A DNA stretch of 41,688 nt from a candidate division TM6 bacterium GW2011_GWE2_36_25 (GCA_000991575.1 LBRU01000008.1:1-41688), one strand, 5' to 3'. Shown: positions 8,086-18,449, numbered from the stretch's first letter. Notes: generated from the sequence alone by a model not told the origin. Program-made: numbers and translations.

Positions 8086-9333
8086 ATGAAAACTTCATCA
8101 ATAAGAATTCTTGTTTTTTCAATTTCTATATTCTTTTTAGCAATCTATAAATTTTGTTGTGTACGCACCATTCATGCAGAAGTACCAATATTTAAAATTA
8201 ATCTTGATCTCGCGCCAGAAAAAAGGTGGGACAGTATTATTGAAAAACTCCCATCATCGATGCTTATTCAATGCGCCCAACACATAGATCTCATGCTCAA
8301 TCGCGCCAAATTCAAAGTTGCACCGCAACTGCATGAACTTATGAAAAGTCCTTTACTTCCAGAAGAATACAAAAAAGAACTTATCGGCATCTCACAATCA
8401 TTAGAAAAAAAACTGGGCAAGCTTCCGTATACATTGAGTTACGAAAACTTACTGCTCATGAACATTGTTTATGAATTGTTTACCTGTTGCACATCAGGAA
8501 TTATTCTTAACAATGAACGCATGCCATACCTTTTTAGAAATCTCGACTGGCCAGCACCATTTTTGCGTTCATGCGTTATTAATATCGATTGGTACAAAGA
8601 TAACAATATTCTCTTTAAAACAACCGGCTTTCCTTTTTTAGTTGGTGTTTATACGGGCGAAAAAAATCAACAATTCGCTATAAGCATCAATTCCCGACAC
8701 GCAGTAAACGGGAGCATTAAAGAAAATTTAACCGATTACATAAAAAATCCTGCTGATACCTGGACCATAAGCATTCTCACACGTTACGTATTAGAACACG
8801 CAAAAAATTACCGAGAAGCATATCTTATTTTCAAAAAAACAAAGCTTATTGCACCAGCTTATATTACATTAGCAGGACTGAATGAAAATGAAGGTGTCAT
8901 TTTGGCAAGAAATCGAACAAATATTCAGTTAAAAGATTCACTCAAAAAATGGCTTCGCTATTATCCTCAGAAAAACATGCATCTTAATCCAGAAGACATT
9001 AGCTCACCACTCATTATTGATCCACAGGAATCTCACACAAAATATATTATTGTCACCAATATCGATCAAAATTATCCAGCCAAACAAGATAAAAAATGGG
9101 CATGTAAAACAGAACGCTGCAATCCGCTGCAACTTGAAACAAAAAAAGGAAGTCTTGGCCCACAATTTCGTCGTAATACGGCACTCAATTCATGCGCCAT
9201 GCTTTCACAAAATTTTACTATCGAAGATCTCTTTCAAAAAGTCCTCTGGGTTAAGCCCAACTTTAATAAACAAACAATTTATTCAACGGTTATGTGCCCA
9301 CATAAAAATTTATTGGTAAGTTTTTTAACGTGA
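8086..9333 (+). CDS. Acid ceramidase / N-acylethanolamine amidase-like hydrolase
   Basis: The 415-residue product aligns by eye along its length with eukaryotic acid ceramidase (ASAH1/NAAA family), which cleaves the amide of ceramide into sphingosine and fatty acid. An N-terminal hydrophobic segment (about 7-31) is a likely signal peptide. The start of the mature domain, VPIFKINLDLAPEKRW, mirrors the human VPWYTINLDL segment. The autocleavage site and nucleophile lie in YELFTCCTS, so Cys135 is the predicted N-terminal nucleophile of the beta chain. Arg151 and Asp154 (FRNLDW), Asn325 (VTNID) and the FRR pair at 361-363 match the human active-site residues. LIAPAYITLAG is also conserved. It is flanked by repeats, with no operon partner. 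Ceramide as substrate is inference; NAAA-type amides are the alternative. Confidence 0.88.
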   Translation: MKTSSIRILVFSISIFFLAIYKFCCVRTIHAEVPIFKINLDLAPEKRWDSIIEKLPSSMLIQCAQHIDLMLNRAKFKVAPQLHELMKSPLLPEEYKKELIGISQSLEKKLGKLPYTLSYENLLLMNIVYELFTCCTSGIILNNERMPYLFRNLDWPAPFLRSCVINIDWYKDNNILFKTTGFPFLVGVYTGEKNQQFAISINSRHAVNGSIKENLTDYIKNPADTWTISILTRYVLEHAKNYREAYLIFKKTKLIAPAYITLAGLNENEGVILARNRTNIQLKDSLKKWLRYYPQKNMHLNPEDISSPLIIDPQESHTKYIIVTNIDQNYPAKQDKKWACKTERCNPLQLETKKGSLGPQFRRNTALNSCAMLSQNFTIEDLFQKVLWVKPNFNKQTIYSTVMCPHKNLLVSFLT

Positions 9334-9334
9334 A

Positions 9335-9447
9335 TTCGATAATTATTAACAACCTCTGTACCTTGTTATTGGATGCGTTCTCCCTAATAATGGCGAGCTT
9401 TGCTTTTATTTCCATTAATAAAATATCTCAAAATTTATCGAACTCGC
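9335..9447. repeat. MITE-like palindromic repeat, copy A2 (diverged)
   Basis: Bounded by TTCGATAATT and AATTTATCGAACTCGC. Its right half (GAGCTTTGCTTTTATTTCC and onward) resembles the copy at 20754-20870. It begins directly after the stop of the acid-ceramidase-like gene. Confidence 0.6.
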
Positions 9448-9519
9448 TTCTTTTAAGTAAATCTTTTTTAATTTGTAACTGATTTGCAACCCTGATAGAA
9501 TGCAATAAAAAGGTTTTTT

Positions 9520-10368
9520 ATGAAATGTTTTGTACCAGCCGATATACCCTCACAAGCAACACAACTATTCCGCAAAAATTATGAATTAATTACGCATAAA
9601 AGTAATAACCTATTTCTCTTTGCCGGTGATCAAAAAATTGAACATTTAAATAATGATTTTTTTGGTGAAGGAATCACGGAAGAAGCAGCATCACCACAAC
9701 ATCTTTTTGCCATTGCAAACAATTATTCTATTGGAGCCTTTGCAACACAACTCGGCTTTATTGCACGTTACGGCGCCCAATATTCCAAAATTAATTACAT
9801 CGTAAAATTAAACAGTAAAACCAATCTCGTAAAAACAGAACACCATGACCCGATCAGTCAACAACTATGGACTGTGTTCGATGTCATGCGATTTAAAAAA
9901 AATAGCGGCCTTAAGATTTGTGGCGTTGGTTACACACTATATTTAGGGAGCGAATATGAGCCAATCATGTTACAAGAAGCTGCTCAAATTATTAATAATG
10001 CACATCAAGAAGGACTTGCAACCATTTTATGGATCTACCCTCGTGGAAAAGCAGTAAAAGATTATTCTCCAGAATTATTGGCAGGCGCCGCTGGCGCTGC
10101 CAACGCACTTGGTGCAGATTTTGTAAAATTACACATTCCTCGTCACGCAGATTACAATGACCTTATTCCGGCAGTCAAAGCAGCAGGAAACACTAAAATT
10201 ATTGTTTCTGGTGGCGAAAAAGTCGATGAAGAATTGTTTCTTAAAGACCTTGAAGATCAACTTCAAAAAGGAACCTCTGGAACCGCTGTCGGACGAAACT
10301 TATTTCAACGTTCTGTTCGCGAAGCAACATCTTTTGCAGAAAAAATAGCGAACATAGTTTATAAATAA
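9520..10368 (+). CDS. fbaB: Class I fructose-bisphosphate aldolase (archaeal/DhnA type)
   Basis: The 282-residue TIM-barrel enzyme belongs to the DeoC/FbaB aldolase family. It interconverts fructose 1,6-bisphosphate with dihydroxyacetone phosphate and glyceraldehyde 3-phosphate through a Schiff base. Visible landmarks are FAGDQKIEH (34-42), ILWIYPRGKAVKD (169-181), the lysine strand GADFVKLHIPR with predicted Schiff-base Lys203, and the phosphate-binding end IIVSGGEK and GTAVGRNLFQR. Length fits the family. The start ATG has an AAAGG site upstream. It stands alone, ending at a strong hairpin. A transaldolase-like or other aldol substrate cannot be excluded, since family members differ. Confidence 0.88.
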   Translation: MKCFVPADIPSQATQLFRKNYELITHKSNNLFLFAGDQKIEHLNNDFFGEGITEEAASPQHLFAIANNYSIGAFATQLGFIARYGAQYSKINYIVKLNSKTNLVKTEHHDPISQQLWTVFDVMRFKKNSGLKICGVGYTLYLGSEYEPIMLQEAAQIINNAHQEGLATILWIYPRGKAVKDYSPELLAGAAGAANALGADFVKLHIPRHADYNDLIPAVKAAGNTKIIVSGGEKVDEELFLKDLEDQLQKGTSGTAVGRNLFQRSVREATSFAEKIANIVYK

Positions 10369-10394
10369 ATTTTTTATTATCTGCCAAAAGGCAT

Positions 10395-10420
10395 AAAAGG
10401 GGTTTTCGCCAACCCCTTTT
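10395..10420. terminator. Hairpin after the aldolase gene
   Basis: A perfect 10-bp stem AAAAGGGGTT / AACCCCTTTT with a 6-nt loop lies 27 bp after the aldolase stop. The stem ends in T4 on the plus strand. It could act as a terminator and is also the left boundary of the structured element to its right. Confidence 0.65.
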
Positions 10421-10681
10421 AAATCTAGGCGCCAACATGCTGTTGGATTGCCGCGCTTGTAAGGCTTACGTCCTCATTGCTTTACGCAATTCGGATGGAT
10501 ACTCGCCTAACGGCTTGATCCACCAACAAGCTCAAAGGATATTTTAGAATTTAATTTTTATAAACCTCATTCACGCTTGTCGAGCGGATGAGCCGAAGGC
10601 GAATGCCGGGATTACAAGCGTAGGGATCCAAAGGAACCGTTGGCGTCCGGGTTTAAGGGGGTGGACGAGCACCCCCTTAAA
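10421..10681. other. GC-rich structured element (repeat or RNA), no protein
   Basis: There is no credible reading frame here, and the base composition is clearly richer in G+C than the neighbouring sequence. Complementary arms nest in order: CGCCAAC (10430-10436) with GTTGGCG (10639-10645), TTGGAT (10443-10448) with ATCCAA (10626-10631), CGCTTGTAA (10454-10462) with TTACAAGCG (10612-10620), and CGCCTAACGGCT (10504-10515) with AGCCGAAGGCG (10591-10601). Local hairpins sit inside. A perfect 12-bp hairpin TTTAAGGGGGTG / CACCCCCTTAAA (10652-10681) closes the right end. I do not recognise RNase P, SRP or tmRNA motifs. It is either a structured RNA or a large palindromic repeat. Confidence 0.55.
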
Positions 10682-10768
10682 TTAGTTATGAATATAAAAT
10701 TTTTAGTAATAAAGAAAAAATTTTGAAAACAAAAAGCTAAATATTAAAACTACAAAGCTAATTTTATA

Positions 10769-11164
10769 CTATCTCTTCTCTTTTACACTTTTAATTTTTA
10801 CTGGTTGTGAAACAATTCTTTTTGATGTTCGTACATTAAAAGGCTGTTCTACATTGCGCACTTTACGGTGAATATCGCTCACTAAAATTGTAACTGATTG
10901 GTCACCCTTCTTAGGATGAATCGTAAAGGTTTTTACAAACTTACCGCTGGTAGTCTGTTTATATAGAGCAACCCCCGATTCATTCCACCATTTTTTCCAC
11001 CAAGACGTATCAGGCAACTCACACGTGCACTCTTTTTTTGGCTCAAGCAATGAACCAACATCGCCGCACAAAGCAAAATATGTTGCATTTGTATCATTAT
11101 TAAAGACAACCGTCACAGCATGCAGTGAATTCATCAATGCTAATCCAATTAAATATTTTTTCAT
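10769..11164 (-). CDS. Small secreted protein, unknown function
   Basis: The product is about 131 residues and unrecognised. A short signal peptide (MKKYLIGLALMNSLHA) is followed by a probable beta-rich domain (VTVVFNNDTNATYFALCG). It has two closely spaced cysteines (CTC), a Trp-rich stretch (SWWKKWWNESG) and a basic tail. I chose the second of two adjacent ATGs because AAAGGA is then seven bases away. It lies downstream of the delta-60 repeat gene on the same strand with a 205-bp gap, so co-transcription is possible but not shown. Confidence 0.65.
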   Translation of the reverse strand: MKKYLIGLALMNSLHAVTVVFNNDTNATYFALCGDVGSLLEPKKECTCELPDTSWWKKWWNESGVALYKQTTSGKFVKTFTIHPKKGDQSVTILVSDIHRKVRNVEQPFNVRTSKRIVSQPVKIKSVKEKR

Positions 11165-11220
11165 CATAATATCCTTTATTCAATTGCAACCATCGTAAAA
11201 AATAAATCTTTTTTTGTAAA

Positions 11221-11370
11221 TCATGTTGCATAAGGACACGTATAATCACCTGTTCGACAATAACGTTTTTGAACCGCTGTCGCCAAACCACTTTTTTTAT
11301 ACGTTTTTGCATAAAAACCAAAATTCGCATTTCCAACGACACCAGAAGAAACTGTTACGATTTTAATTAT
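11221..11370 (-). pseudogene. Possible short coding remnant after the delta-60 gene
   Basis: The 204-bp gap between the delta-60 gene and the small secreted gene holds an open frame reading about 45 residues that look protein-like. It includes NFGFYAKTYKKSGLATAVQK and ends in CRTGDYTCPYAT. There is no acceptable start codon, and it is out of frame with the upstream gene. It may be a decayed 3-prime extension or chance. Confidence 0.25.
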
Positions 11371-11371
11371 C

Positions 11372-12874
11372 CTATACGCAACAACCACAAGTTGCAGAAC
11401 CACTCGTACTATCAAAGTCATAATATTTATCACGTAACAGCGCATAAAAATCTGCAGCTTTATCAACCCAACTTGTTGCTAAACAAATTTTTGGTACATT
11501 TAAACGCGCTGCCGCTAATTCACTTGCAGGAACTTCAACCGGCTCACCAATATATCGCCATGTAACATAATTTACTGTTCCCCCATTACGTGTGATAGGA
11601 CGACGATTGCTTGTTCCTACAACTGCCCCTACCACACTTGAAGCAGAACCGCCAGCAGCAATTATTTTACCGTCTGGTTGCATGATTAAATTAGTAATTG
11701 CTTCATAAGCAACATTCAACGCAGTTATAACAGTTCCTTGCGTTCCAAAAGTTGTATCAACAGAACCTGAACTCGTATAACGACGGATGAATCCATACAC
11801 CTGTGATAATGATTGAAAATAAAAACCACCAATGACAATTTTATCATCTGCTTGAATAGCAATCCCCCGACCATAAGCATCTGTGCCGAGCTCAATAAGC
11901 ATAATCCCGGTACCATTAGTTCCAAAATTTGTATCTTCAGAACCATCAGCATTATAACGAATTACCAATGCCGCTGGTTCAGCAACTCCCGCAACAAGAA
12001 TTTTATTATCCGATTGAATTGTAACACCATACGCAGCATCATAACCACTGGTAATTGCAGTTCGTTTAATCCCATTAGTACCAAAACCTGTGTCTAATCT
12101 CCCGGTAGTGGTTAATCGAACCAACTGAATAGCCGAATCTCCATCCGGATCACCATAAAAACCGACCGCAACAATTTTTCCATCAGACTGAACAGTTACC
12201 GAATATGCATCTGAACCATTTCCCGCAACAATAGGTAACTTGACAATACCTGTTCCATCTTCACCAAACGATGTATCCAATGAACCATCGCTATTGTAAC
12301 GAATAATAACCATGCTATAATCGGTCGCCGTTGACCAATAGCCTGAAACAATAAATTTTCCATTTGCCTGCAATGCAATATCCCATGCTGTAGATTCCAC
12401 GCCACCAACATCTGTTATGGCAAAACCACTGCTATTACCAAATGTTGTATCTAATTGGCCACTTGATGTTAAACGCATCGTGGCAACTTTATAAATCCCC
12501 CCCTCTTTAACATAACCGGTCAACAGTAGTCCTCCATTTGACTGGCGAACCATTCCCAACGCACCATCATCTGTTCCTTTTGCATAGGTAAATCTTCCCG
12601 CAGTACCGAAAGATGAATCAAGGTCGCCATTATGTAGATAACGAATAGCTGCAAATTGTCCACCGGATAAACCAATATCTGTCAAACCACAAATAACAAT
12701 CTTTCGGTCTGGTTGCACCAATACATCAGATGCTCCTTCAATAGTCGAACTGCCAAGCGAAATTGACACATAGCCATTGCCACTACCAAATGAAGGATCG
12801 AGGTCACCAGGCGATAAAGAAATAAGACTCGAGTAAATCAACAACGTTAAACAGAAAAGAATAGAACGCTTCAT
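11372..12874 (-). CDS. Secreted delta-60 repeat (beta-propeller-like) protein
   Basis: The 500-residue product carries at least seven copies of the delta-60 motif. This motif has the form LDxxFGxxG about every 50-60 residues (DPSFGSG, DSSFGTAG, DTTFGNSSG, DTSFGEDG, DTGFGTNG, DTNFGTNG, DTTFGTQG), each followed by a QxDxKIxxxG strand pair. The family is expected to fold as a beta-propeller and is usually extracellular. A signal peptide (MKRSILFCLTLLIYSS) precedes the first repeat. The C-terminal region outside the repeats ends in TCGCCV. I placed the start at the internal ATG because the first possible ATG overlaps AAGGAG, which is ideally spaced for the second. Function is unknown; adhesion or binding is a guess. 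Confidence 0.85.
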   Translation of the reverse strand: MKRSILFCLTLLIYSSLISLSPGDLDPSFGSGNGYVSISLGSSTIEGASDVLVQPDRKIVICGLTDIGLSGGQFAAIRYLHNGDLDSSFGTAGRFTYAKGTDDGALGMVRQSNGGLLLTGYVKEGGIYKVATMRLTSSGQLDTTFGNSSGFAITDVGGVESTAWDIALQANGKFIVSGYWSTATDYSMVIIRYNSDGSLDTSFGEDGTGIVKLPIVAGNGSDAYSVTVQSDGKIVAVGFYGDPDGDSAIQLVRLTTTGRLDTGFGTNGIKRTAITSGYDAAYGVTIQSDNKILVAGVAEPAALVIRYNADGSEDTNFGTNGTGIMLIELGTDAYGRGIAIQADDKIVIGGFYFQSLSQVYGFIRRYTSSGSVDTTFGTQGTVITALNVAYEAITNLIMQPDGKIIAAGGSASSVVGAVVGTSNRRPITRNGGTVNYVTWRYIGEPVEVPASELAAARLNVPKICLATSWVDKAADFYALLRDKYYDFDSTSGSATCGCCV

Positions 12875-12918
12875 AAAATTCTCCTTCATATTTTAAGTAT
12901 CCAAAAAAAATCTTGCAT

Positions 12919-14409
12919 TTAAAAATGAACGCCAAGTTTTAACCATGCACCCCATTGATTCAATGCAGAACATGAATTTGCTACTTCATAAAACCCACCG
13001 ATTCCTAACAGCCATGGCCACTCATGTTCTTTGAATTCATAACCGAGGGCAGCAAAAACTTTGAATGTATATGCATTGGGTTGAGTTGCAGAACAGACAT
13101 TGATGGTGCATGGATCAATAATCGTAAATGTTGTATCGCTTGTTGCAGCGTTGGCACCACCAGCTGATTGACTAATATTTGCAGTACTTGCTGAAACAGG
13201 ATTTCCCGCACGCGCACCAGCTAAATCATAAATGGCAACATCACTTAAACAGGTGTTACATAATGTAACTTTTTCACGTTGCCGCCACCAAAAATTACCA
13301 CCTAATTCAAACTCCCAATCATTATGTTCATGATGCAAAGCACCATACAAACTTAGTTGAGAACGTGGAGTAACATTACATTTACGTGTCAAACACGGCA
13401 ATAAAGGAACACCAACAGTACGTGAGTCAGTAAAAGTTCCTAATAAATAACGAGACCAATCACCATTACAAAGATCAAACGAACGAATCTGACAATGTTG
13501 GAAATAATATAAATACTTAACATCAAACATAAAATCCCATGAAGAAGCGTCTGTTTGCGTCATATGTACAACGCCATCAAAACCAACACCAAATCCACCA
13601 TGGCGGCCACTACCAACTTGTGGCTCAAAGAAATAACATGCTTTTTGAACATTGCTTGTTGGGACAACACCCGCAAGATAGAATTCCATAAACCATTTTT
13701 CATGCGGCTTTAATGCATATCCTAATTTCACCTGAATATCATCAAAGCCACTCTTTTTTACTTTATTACAAAATTTTTGTACTCCATATGAATTCAATGC
13801 GTCACAGATAGTTGTATAACCAGCAAGCGACCCTGCTGCACCAATCTGACATTCGCGCAAACATAGTTTATGTGTCGATTGTAACGGCACAACGATTGCA
13901 CTCAGCCATAAACCGCGAAGTAAATTTGAAAAATTAAGGCAGAAATTAATATGTGCACCAGCCTTATACCACTTTGGACAGATCCTCAATGTTGAATTAA
14001 ACTGCGAACCTTCGGCAGCCAATAAATAGAGCCATGGCGATCCAATATCACCTAAACCATCTTCTCGAACAGAAACAGATGTTTTATCACAACATCCGCA
14101 CGTTGCATTACAACAAGAATTACATGAAGAACCTTTCGAACAACAAGAAGAATTGCATCCCCTTACACAGGTTGGTAGCAAATAACCACCAATCTTTTTT
14201 GATCGAGCTGATGATTGGTAAAAAGGCGTTACATACAAACTCCACGAAAAATCATCTTCATTAGTACTGTCTTTCAAGTAATCCTGATGAAAATTTAACG
14301 CCAATTCGTACATGGGATCAGTTGAAATTGAACGCGGAACAAAAACAGTCTTACTTGCTTGAAGCATTCCCAGATAACATAACGCACCCATCAAAAATAT
14401 TTTTTTCAT
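12919..14409 (-). CDS. Cys-rich outer-membrane beta-barrel-like protein
   Basis: The 496-residue product has a signal peptide (MKKIFLMGALCYLGMLQA). A dense cysteine cluster lies at about 83-113 (including CNSSCCSKGSSCNSCC). A long region of alternating, aromatic-rich strands follows, and it ends in a C-terminal Phe (WLKLGVHF), as outer-membrane barrels do. It shares a local pattern with the protein at 31736-33403: a QLSLYGAL / QLSAAALL strand, then a W...LGGNFWWRQREK / LGYDYWYKAEER strand pair and a Cys. That suggests a paralogous barrel family. It lies 44 bp upstream of the delta-60 gene on the same strand, so the two may be an operon. Transport specificity cannot be read from the sequence. 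Confidence 0.75.
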   Translation of the reverse strand: MKKIFLMGALCYLGMLQASKTVFVPRSISTDPMYELALNFHQDYLKDSTNEDDFSWSLYVTPFYQSSARSKKIGGYLLPTCVRGCNSSCCSKGSSCNSCCNATCGCCDKTSVSVREDGLGDIGSPWLYLLAAEGSQFNSTLRICPKWYKAGAHINFCLNFSNLLRGLWLSAIVVPLQSTHKLCLRECQIGAAGSLAGYTTICDALNSYGVQKFCNKVKKSGFDDIQVKLGYALKPHEKWFMEFYLAGVVPTSNVQKACYFFEPQVGSGRHGGFGVGFDGVVHMTQTDASSWDFMFDVKYLYYFQHCQIRSFDLCNGDWSRYLLGTFTDSRTVGVPLLPCLTRKCNVTPRSQLSLYGALHHEHNDWEFELGGNFWWRQREKVTLCNTCLSDVAIYDLAGARAGNPVSASTANISQSAGGANAATSDTTFTIIDPCTINVCSATQPNAYTFKVFAALGYEFKEHEWPWLLGIGGFYEVANSCSALNQWGAWLKLGVHF

Positions 14410-14662
14410 TACCCTTCACTCCTCACGCATATTTATTTTTCACATTAAACAAACATATCCAAAAAAATTTATCAAAACTTTACAATGAGACAGCTCACTT
14501 CTTCGACTCTATTTCAAAAAAATAAAAAATCAATCCAATCAATCAAAATATCGCACCAGCAGAATATATTTAAGTTTTTTAATAAAAAATATTGATATAT
14601 TAGAAATTTTATTGGCATTATTATAAATAGGAAGAGTGATAATAAAAATAGGGGGGTTGCCG
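14410..14662. other. Divergent intergenic region
   Basis: About 250 AT-rich bases between the divergent outer-membrane protein and hydrolase-like genes. A -35-like TTGATA (14592-14597) and -10-like CATTAT/TATAAA around 14616-14633 could serve the rightward gene. I see no coding sequence or stable hairpin. Confidence 0.35.
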
Positions 14663-15997
14663 ATGAAGAAAGCTTTATTCATAGCTTTTTTCCTAATATT
14701 AACTTCTTCAGCACAAGATAAATGGATCACAATTTTTTTACATGGTGGCGGCGCACACCCTCTCTATTTAAATATAAGCGACGCACTTAAATTACTTCAT
14801 GATGACACACAAGATTCAATTTATGTTAAAACGACGGAACTTCTTCGTGAAGATCCATACTTTATGAAACTTCAACCACAAAATCGCATCGGCCTTCATA
14901 AGGCATTCCCTGTTGATAAAAAACCACTAAGGGAGTACGCGGGCGGTGAAATTTTTGGACAACTTTTTAATGATATTAATAATGCTGTCGGATTACCACC
15001 AACAGAACTTTACGCCTTCGGTTGGACCGGATTATTAAGTTGTAAATCACGTCGCAAATCAGCAGAAATACTATACAAAGCAATAAAAGATTTATATTAC
15101 AAAACAAAAAAGCAAGGTGACAATCCTCGTTTTCGTATCATTGCCTACAGTCATGGAGGCAATACAGCACTTCATATGGGCGAAGCAGCACGCAACAATG
15201 GCTACACCCCATTTAAAATTGATGAACTTATTTTAGTTTCAACACCAGTCCACATTAATACGCAATTTTATCTTCAAAATGGCCTTTTCAAAAATGTTTA
15301 TCTCTTTTATTCAAAAGGAGATAATATTCAAAGTTCTGACTTTGTTTCGTCACCAACGCACTCATTTGCACACCATTTCTTTCACAAAAAACATGGGCCA
15401 CTTCCTCATACAATTACACAAGTACAAATTCGTATCTTCAGAACCCATATTAAGATTCCACAAAAAGATGGCACTTTTCACATTATGCCCAAATATGAAA
15501 TGGTTCATCCTAACCACACGGAAATGTTTTTCTTCGGGTGGGCACCCGAATGGTATCGCAAATATTTTCCAATTAAACCACTTTCAGTTGGCCTTCTAAT
15601 CCCATTTTTTCTTAAAACCATTAACGAACAACATTTAAACGGAAAACATATTCGCATGACGTTATATCCAGAAAAAGAGAACATGACCATAAAAATTAAA
15701 GATGGTGAAGGTAAAAAAGAAAAAGAATTGAGTGTTCCATTTTTCACTAAACAAGAACTCACCCATTTTCGCAAAGAACTGCAAGAATTCAAACCAGATA
15801 ACGTTACTTACAAAGAATATCGCACACGCATGAAAAAACATTGGAATGAAGCAAAGAAAAGTATTCGTGATTCAGTTAAAAGAAGGGAAAAAATTCGCAA
15901 ACAAAAGAAACAATTAAAAGGCCAACAAGTCTGCAACGTTTCTCTTTTTGCTCCAGTTGTAACGGAGTCACGAAAAGTCCCTCTCATCAAAAGTTAA
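14663..15997 (+). CDS. Secreted alpha/beta-hydrolase-like protein
   Basis: The 444-residue product begins with a signal peptide (MKKALFIAFFLILTSSAQ). The early strand ITIFLHGGGAHPLYL resembles an alpha/beta-hydrolase oxyanion region (HGGG). A lipase-type nucleophile elbow follows, IIAYSHGGNTA, with candidate Ser163. A later VYLFYSKGDNIQ could supply the acid and HPNHTEMFFFGW the His. A basic helical tail of about 90 residues (KEYRTRMKKHW and on) is not part of that fold. The start at 14663 is preferred over an upstream in-frame GTG because GGGGGGT is five bases upstream and a proper signal peptide results. The substrate is unknown; a lipid or peptidoglycan ester is speculative. Confidence 0.7.
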   Translation: MKKALFIAFFLILTSSAQDKWITIFLHGGGAHPLYLNISDALKLLHDDTQDSIYVKTTELLREDPYFMKLQPQNRIGLHKAFPVDKKPLREYAGGEIFGQLFNDINNAVGLPPTELYAFGWTGLLSCKSRRKSAEILYKAIKDLYYKTKKQGDNPRFRIIAYSHGGNTALHMGEAARNNGYTPFKIDELILVSTPVHINTQFYLQNGLFKNVYLFYSKGDNIQSSDFVSSPTHSFAHHFFHKKHGPLPHTITQVQIRIFRTHIKIPQKDGTFHIMPKYEMVHPNHTEMFFFGWAPEWYRKYFPIKPLSVGLLIPFFLKTINEQHLNGKHIRMTLYPEKENMTIKIKDGEGKKEKELSVPFFTKQELTHFRKELQEFKPDNVTYKEYRTRMKKHWNEAKKSIRDSVKRREKIRKQKKQLKGQQVCNVSLFAPVVTESRKVPLIKS

Positions 15998-16019
15998 TTA
16001 TCTGCCTTAAAGTCTTGGT

Positions 16020-16070
16020 CATAAAACTATCGCGTTCGCCTTACGCAAGGTCGAAAGGTATCATCGAACG
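16020..16070. repeat. Partial palindromic repeat
   Basis: ATCGCGTTCGCCTTACGCAAGG followed by GGTATCATCGAACGC resembles the edges of the MITE-like repeats elsewhere in the window. It lies just before the groL terminator. Confidence 0.45.
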
Positions 16071-16076
16071 CACAAT

Positions 16077-16105
16077 AAAGAGGGCTGCGCATCGCAGCCC
16101 TCTTT
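16077..16105. terminator. Bidirectional intrinsic terminator
   Basis: A perfect 13-bp stem AAAGAGGGCTGCG / CGCAGCCCTCTTT with a 3-nt loop lies between the convergent hydrolase-like gene and groL. It is AT-rich at its base on both strands. Confidence 0.85.
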
Positions 16106-16125
16106 AAATCAAAATTTAAAAGCAA

Positions 16126-17787
<1,662 letters not shown>

Positions 17788-17794
17788 CTACTCG

Positions 17795-17975
17795 CTTCTC
17801 AACTTACGTTCGAAACTCGCTCGCGACTTCGCCAAGGCTACGCCGCGCACGGCAGGATGAACGGGATAAAAAATATTTCAAAAATTTAACAATACTTCGC
17901 AAACAACCACAAACACCGTTCGCCCCGAGCAAATTTTGAGCAGCAGATTTCATCTGCGTGTCGAAAAATGCGTCA
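17795..17975. repeat. Degenerate palindromic repeat between groS and groL
   Basis: This spacer contains GTTCGAAACTCGCTCGCGACTTCG, CGTTCGCCCCGAGC and a local hairpin CAGCAGATTTCATCTGCGTG. These pieces resemble fragments of the TTCGATAA repeat family. No gene is seen in it. Confidence 0.45.
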
Positions 17976-17991
17976 AAGGGCATTCAAGGCT

Positions 17992-18273
17992 TTACTCAAC
18001 AATCCCCAAAACGTCTTCTTCACGGATAATTAATTGATTATCCCCCGCTTCAGTTCCAGCATATTTAGCAAAAAAGACCTTGTCGCCCTCTTTAACGGCC
18101 AATGGCGCAAGCTTTTCACCTGTGGTAATGCGACCAGCACCAACGGCGAGAACTTTGCCAACCTGGGCTTTTTCTTTTGCGGTTGCAGGAATGACAATAC
18201 CACCTGGCGTGGTTTCATCCTCATCAATCCGTTCAACCAAAATACGATCATATAATGGTCTGATTTTTTTCAT
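17992..18273 (-). CDS. groS: Co-chaperonin GroES (10 kDa subunit)
   Basis: GroES caps the GroEL chamber as a heptamer. The 93-residue product starts IRPLYDRILVERIDEDETTPGGIVIP, a canonical GroES N-terminus with the mobile loop. It ends with the conserved IIREEDVLGIVE. Length is normal. GAGGAG lies seven bases before the ATG. A well-formed sigma-70-type promoter sits just upstream, so this gene leads the groS-groL unit. Confidence 0.98.
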   Translation of the reverse strand: MKKIRPLYDRILVERIDEDETTPGGIVIPATAKEKAQVGKVLAVGAGRITTGEKLAPLAVKEGDKVFFAKYAGTEAGDNQLIIREEDVLGIVE

Positions 18274-18312
18274 GCCGACTCCTCACTGCATATGTAACAA
18301 AATAATACTTTT

Positions 18313-18340
18313 ATTATACGAAAAAATACATGGTTTGCAA
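18313..18340 (-). promoter_or_regulatory. Sigma-70-type promoter of groS
   Basis: On the minus strand, TTGCAA (18340-18335) and TATAAT (18318-18313) are separated by 16 bases. Transcription would start about 33 nt before the groS ATG. No CIRCE inverted repeat is visible nearby. Confidence 0.65.
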
Positions 18341-18449
18341 AGACCATATCTTATAATGCGAGACTAAGATTTTTTTAATTTATTTTTGAAAAGTTTCTTA
18401 TGCCAACAAAATAAAAAAAGGGAAGAATCTAAACCTCCATTTATGAAAT

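Noticed and set aside
10421-10681. RNase P RNA, SRP RNA or tmRNA in the structured gap
   Set aside because: None of their conserved sequence blocks is visible on either strand, and the length does not fit a full RNase P RNA.
18274-18449. CIRCE heat-shock operator before groS
   Set aside because: The TTAGCACTC-N9-GAGTGCTAA inverted repeat is absent; only a sigma-70-type promoter is seen.
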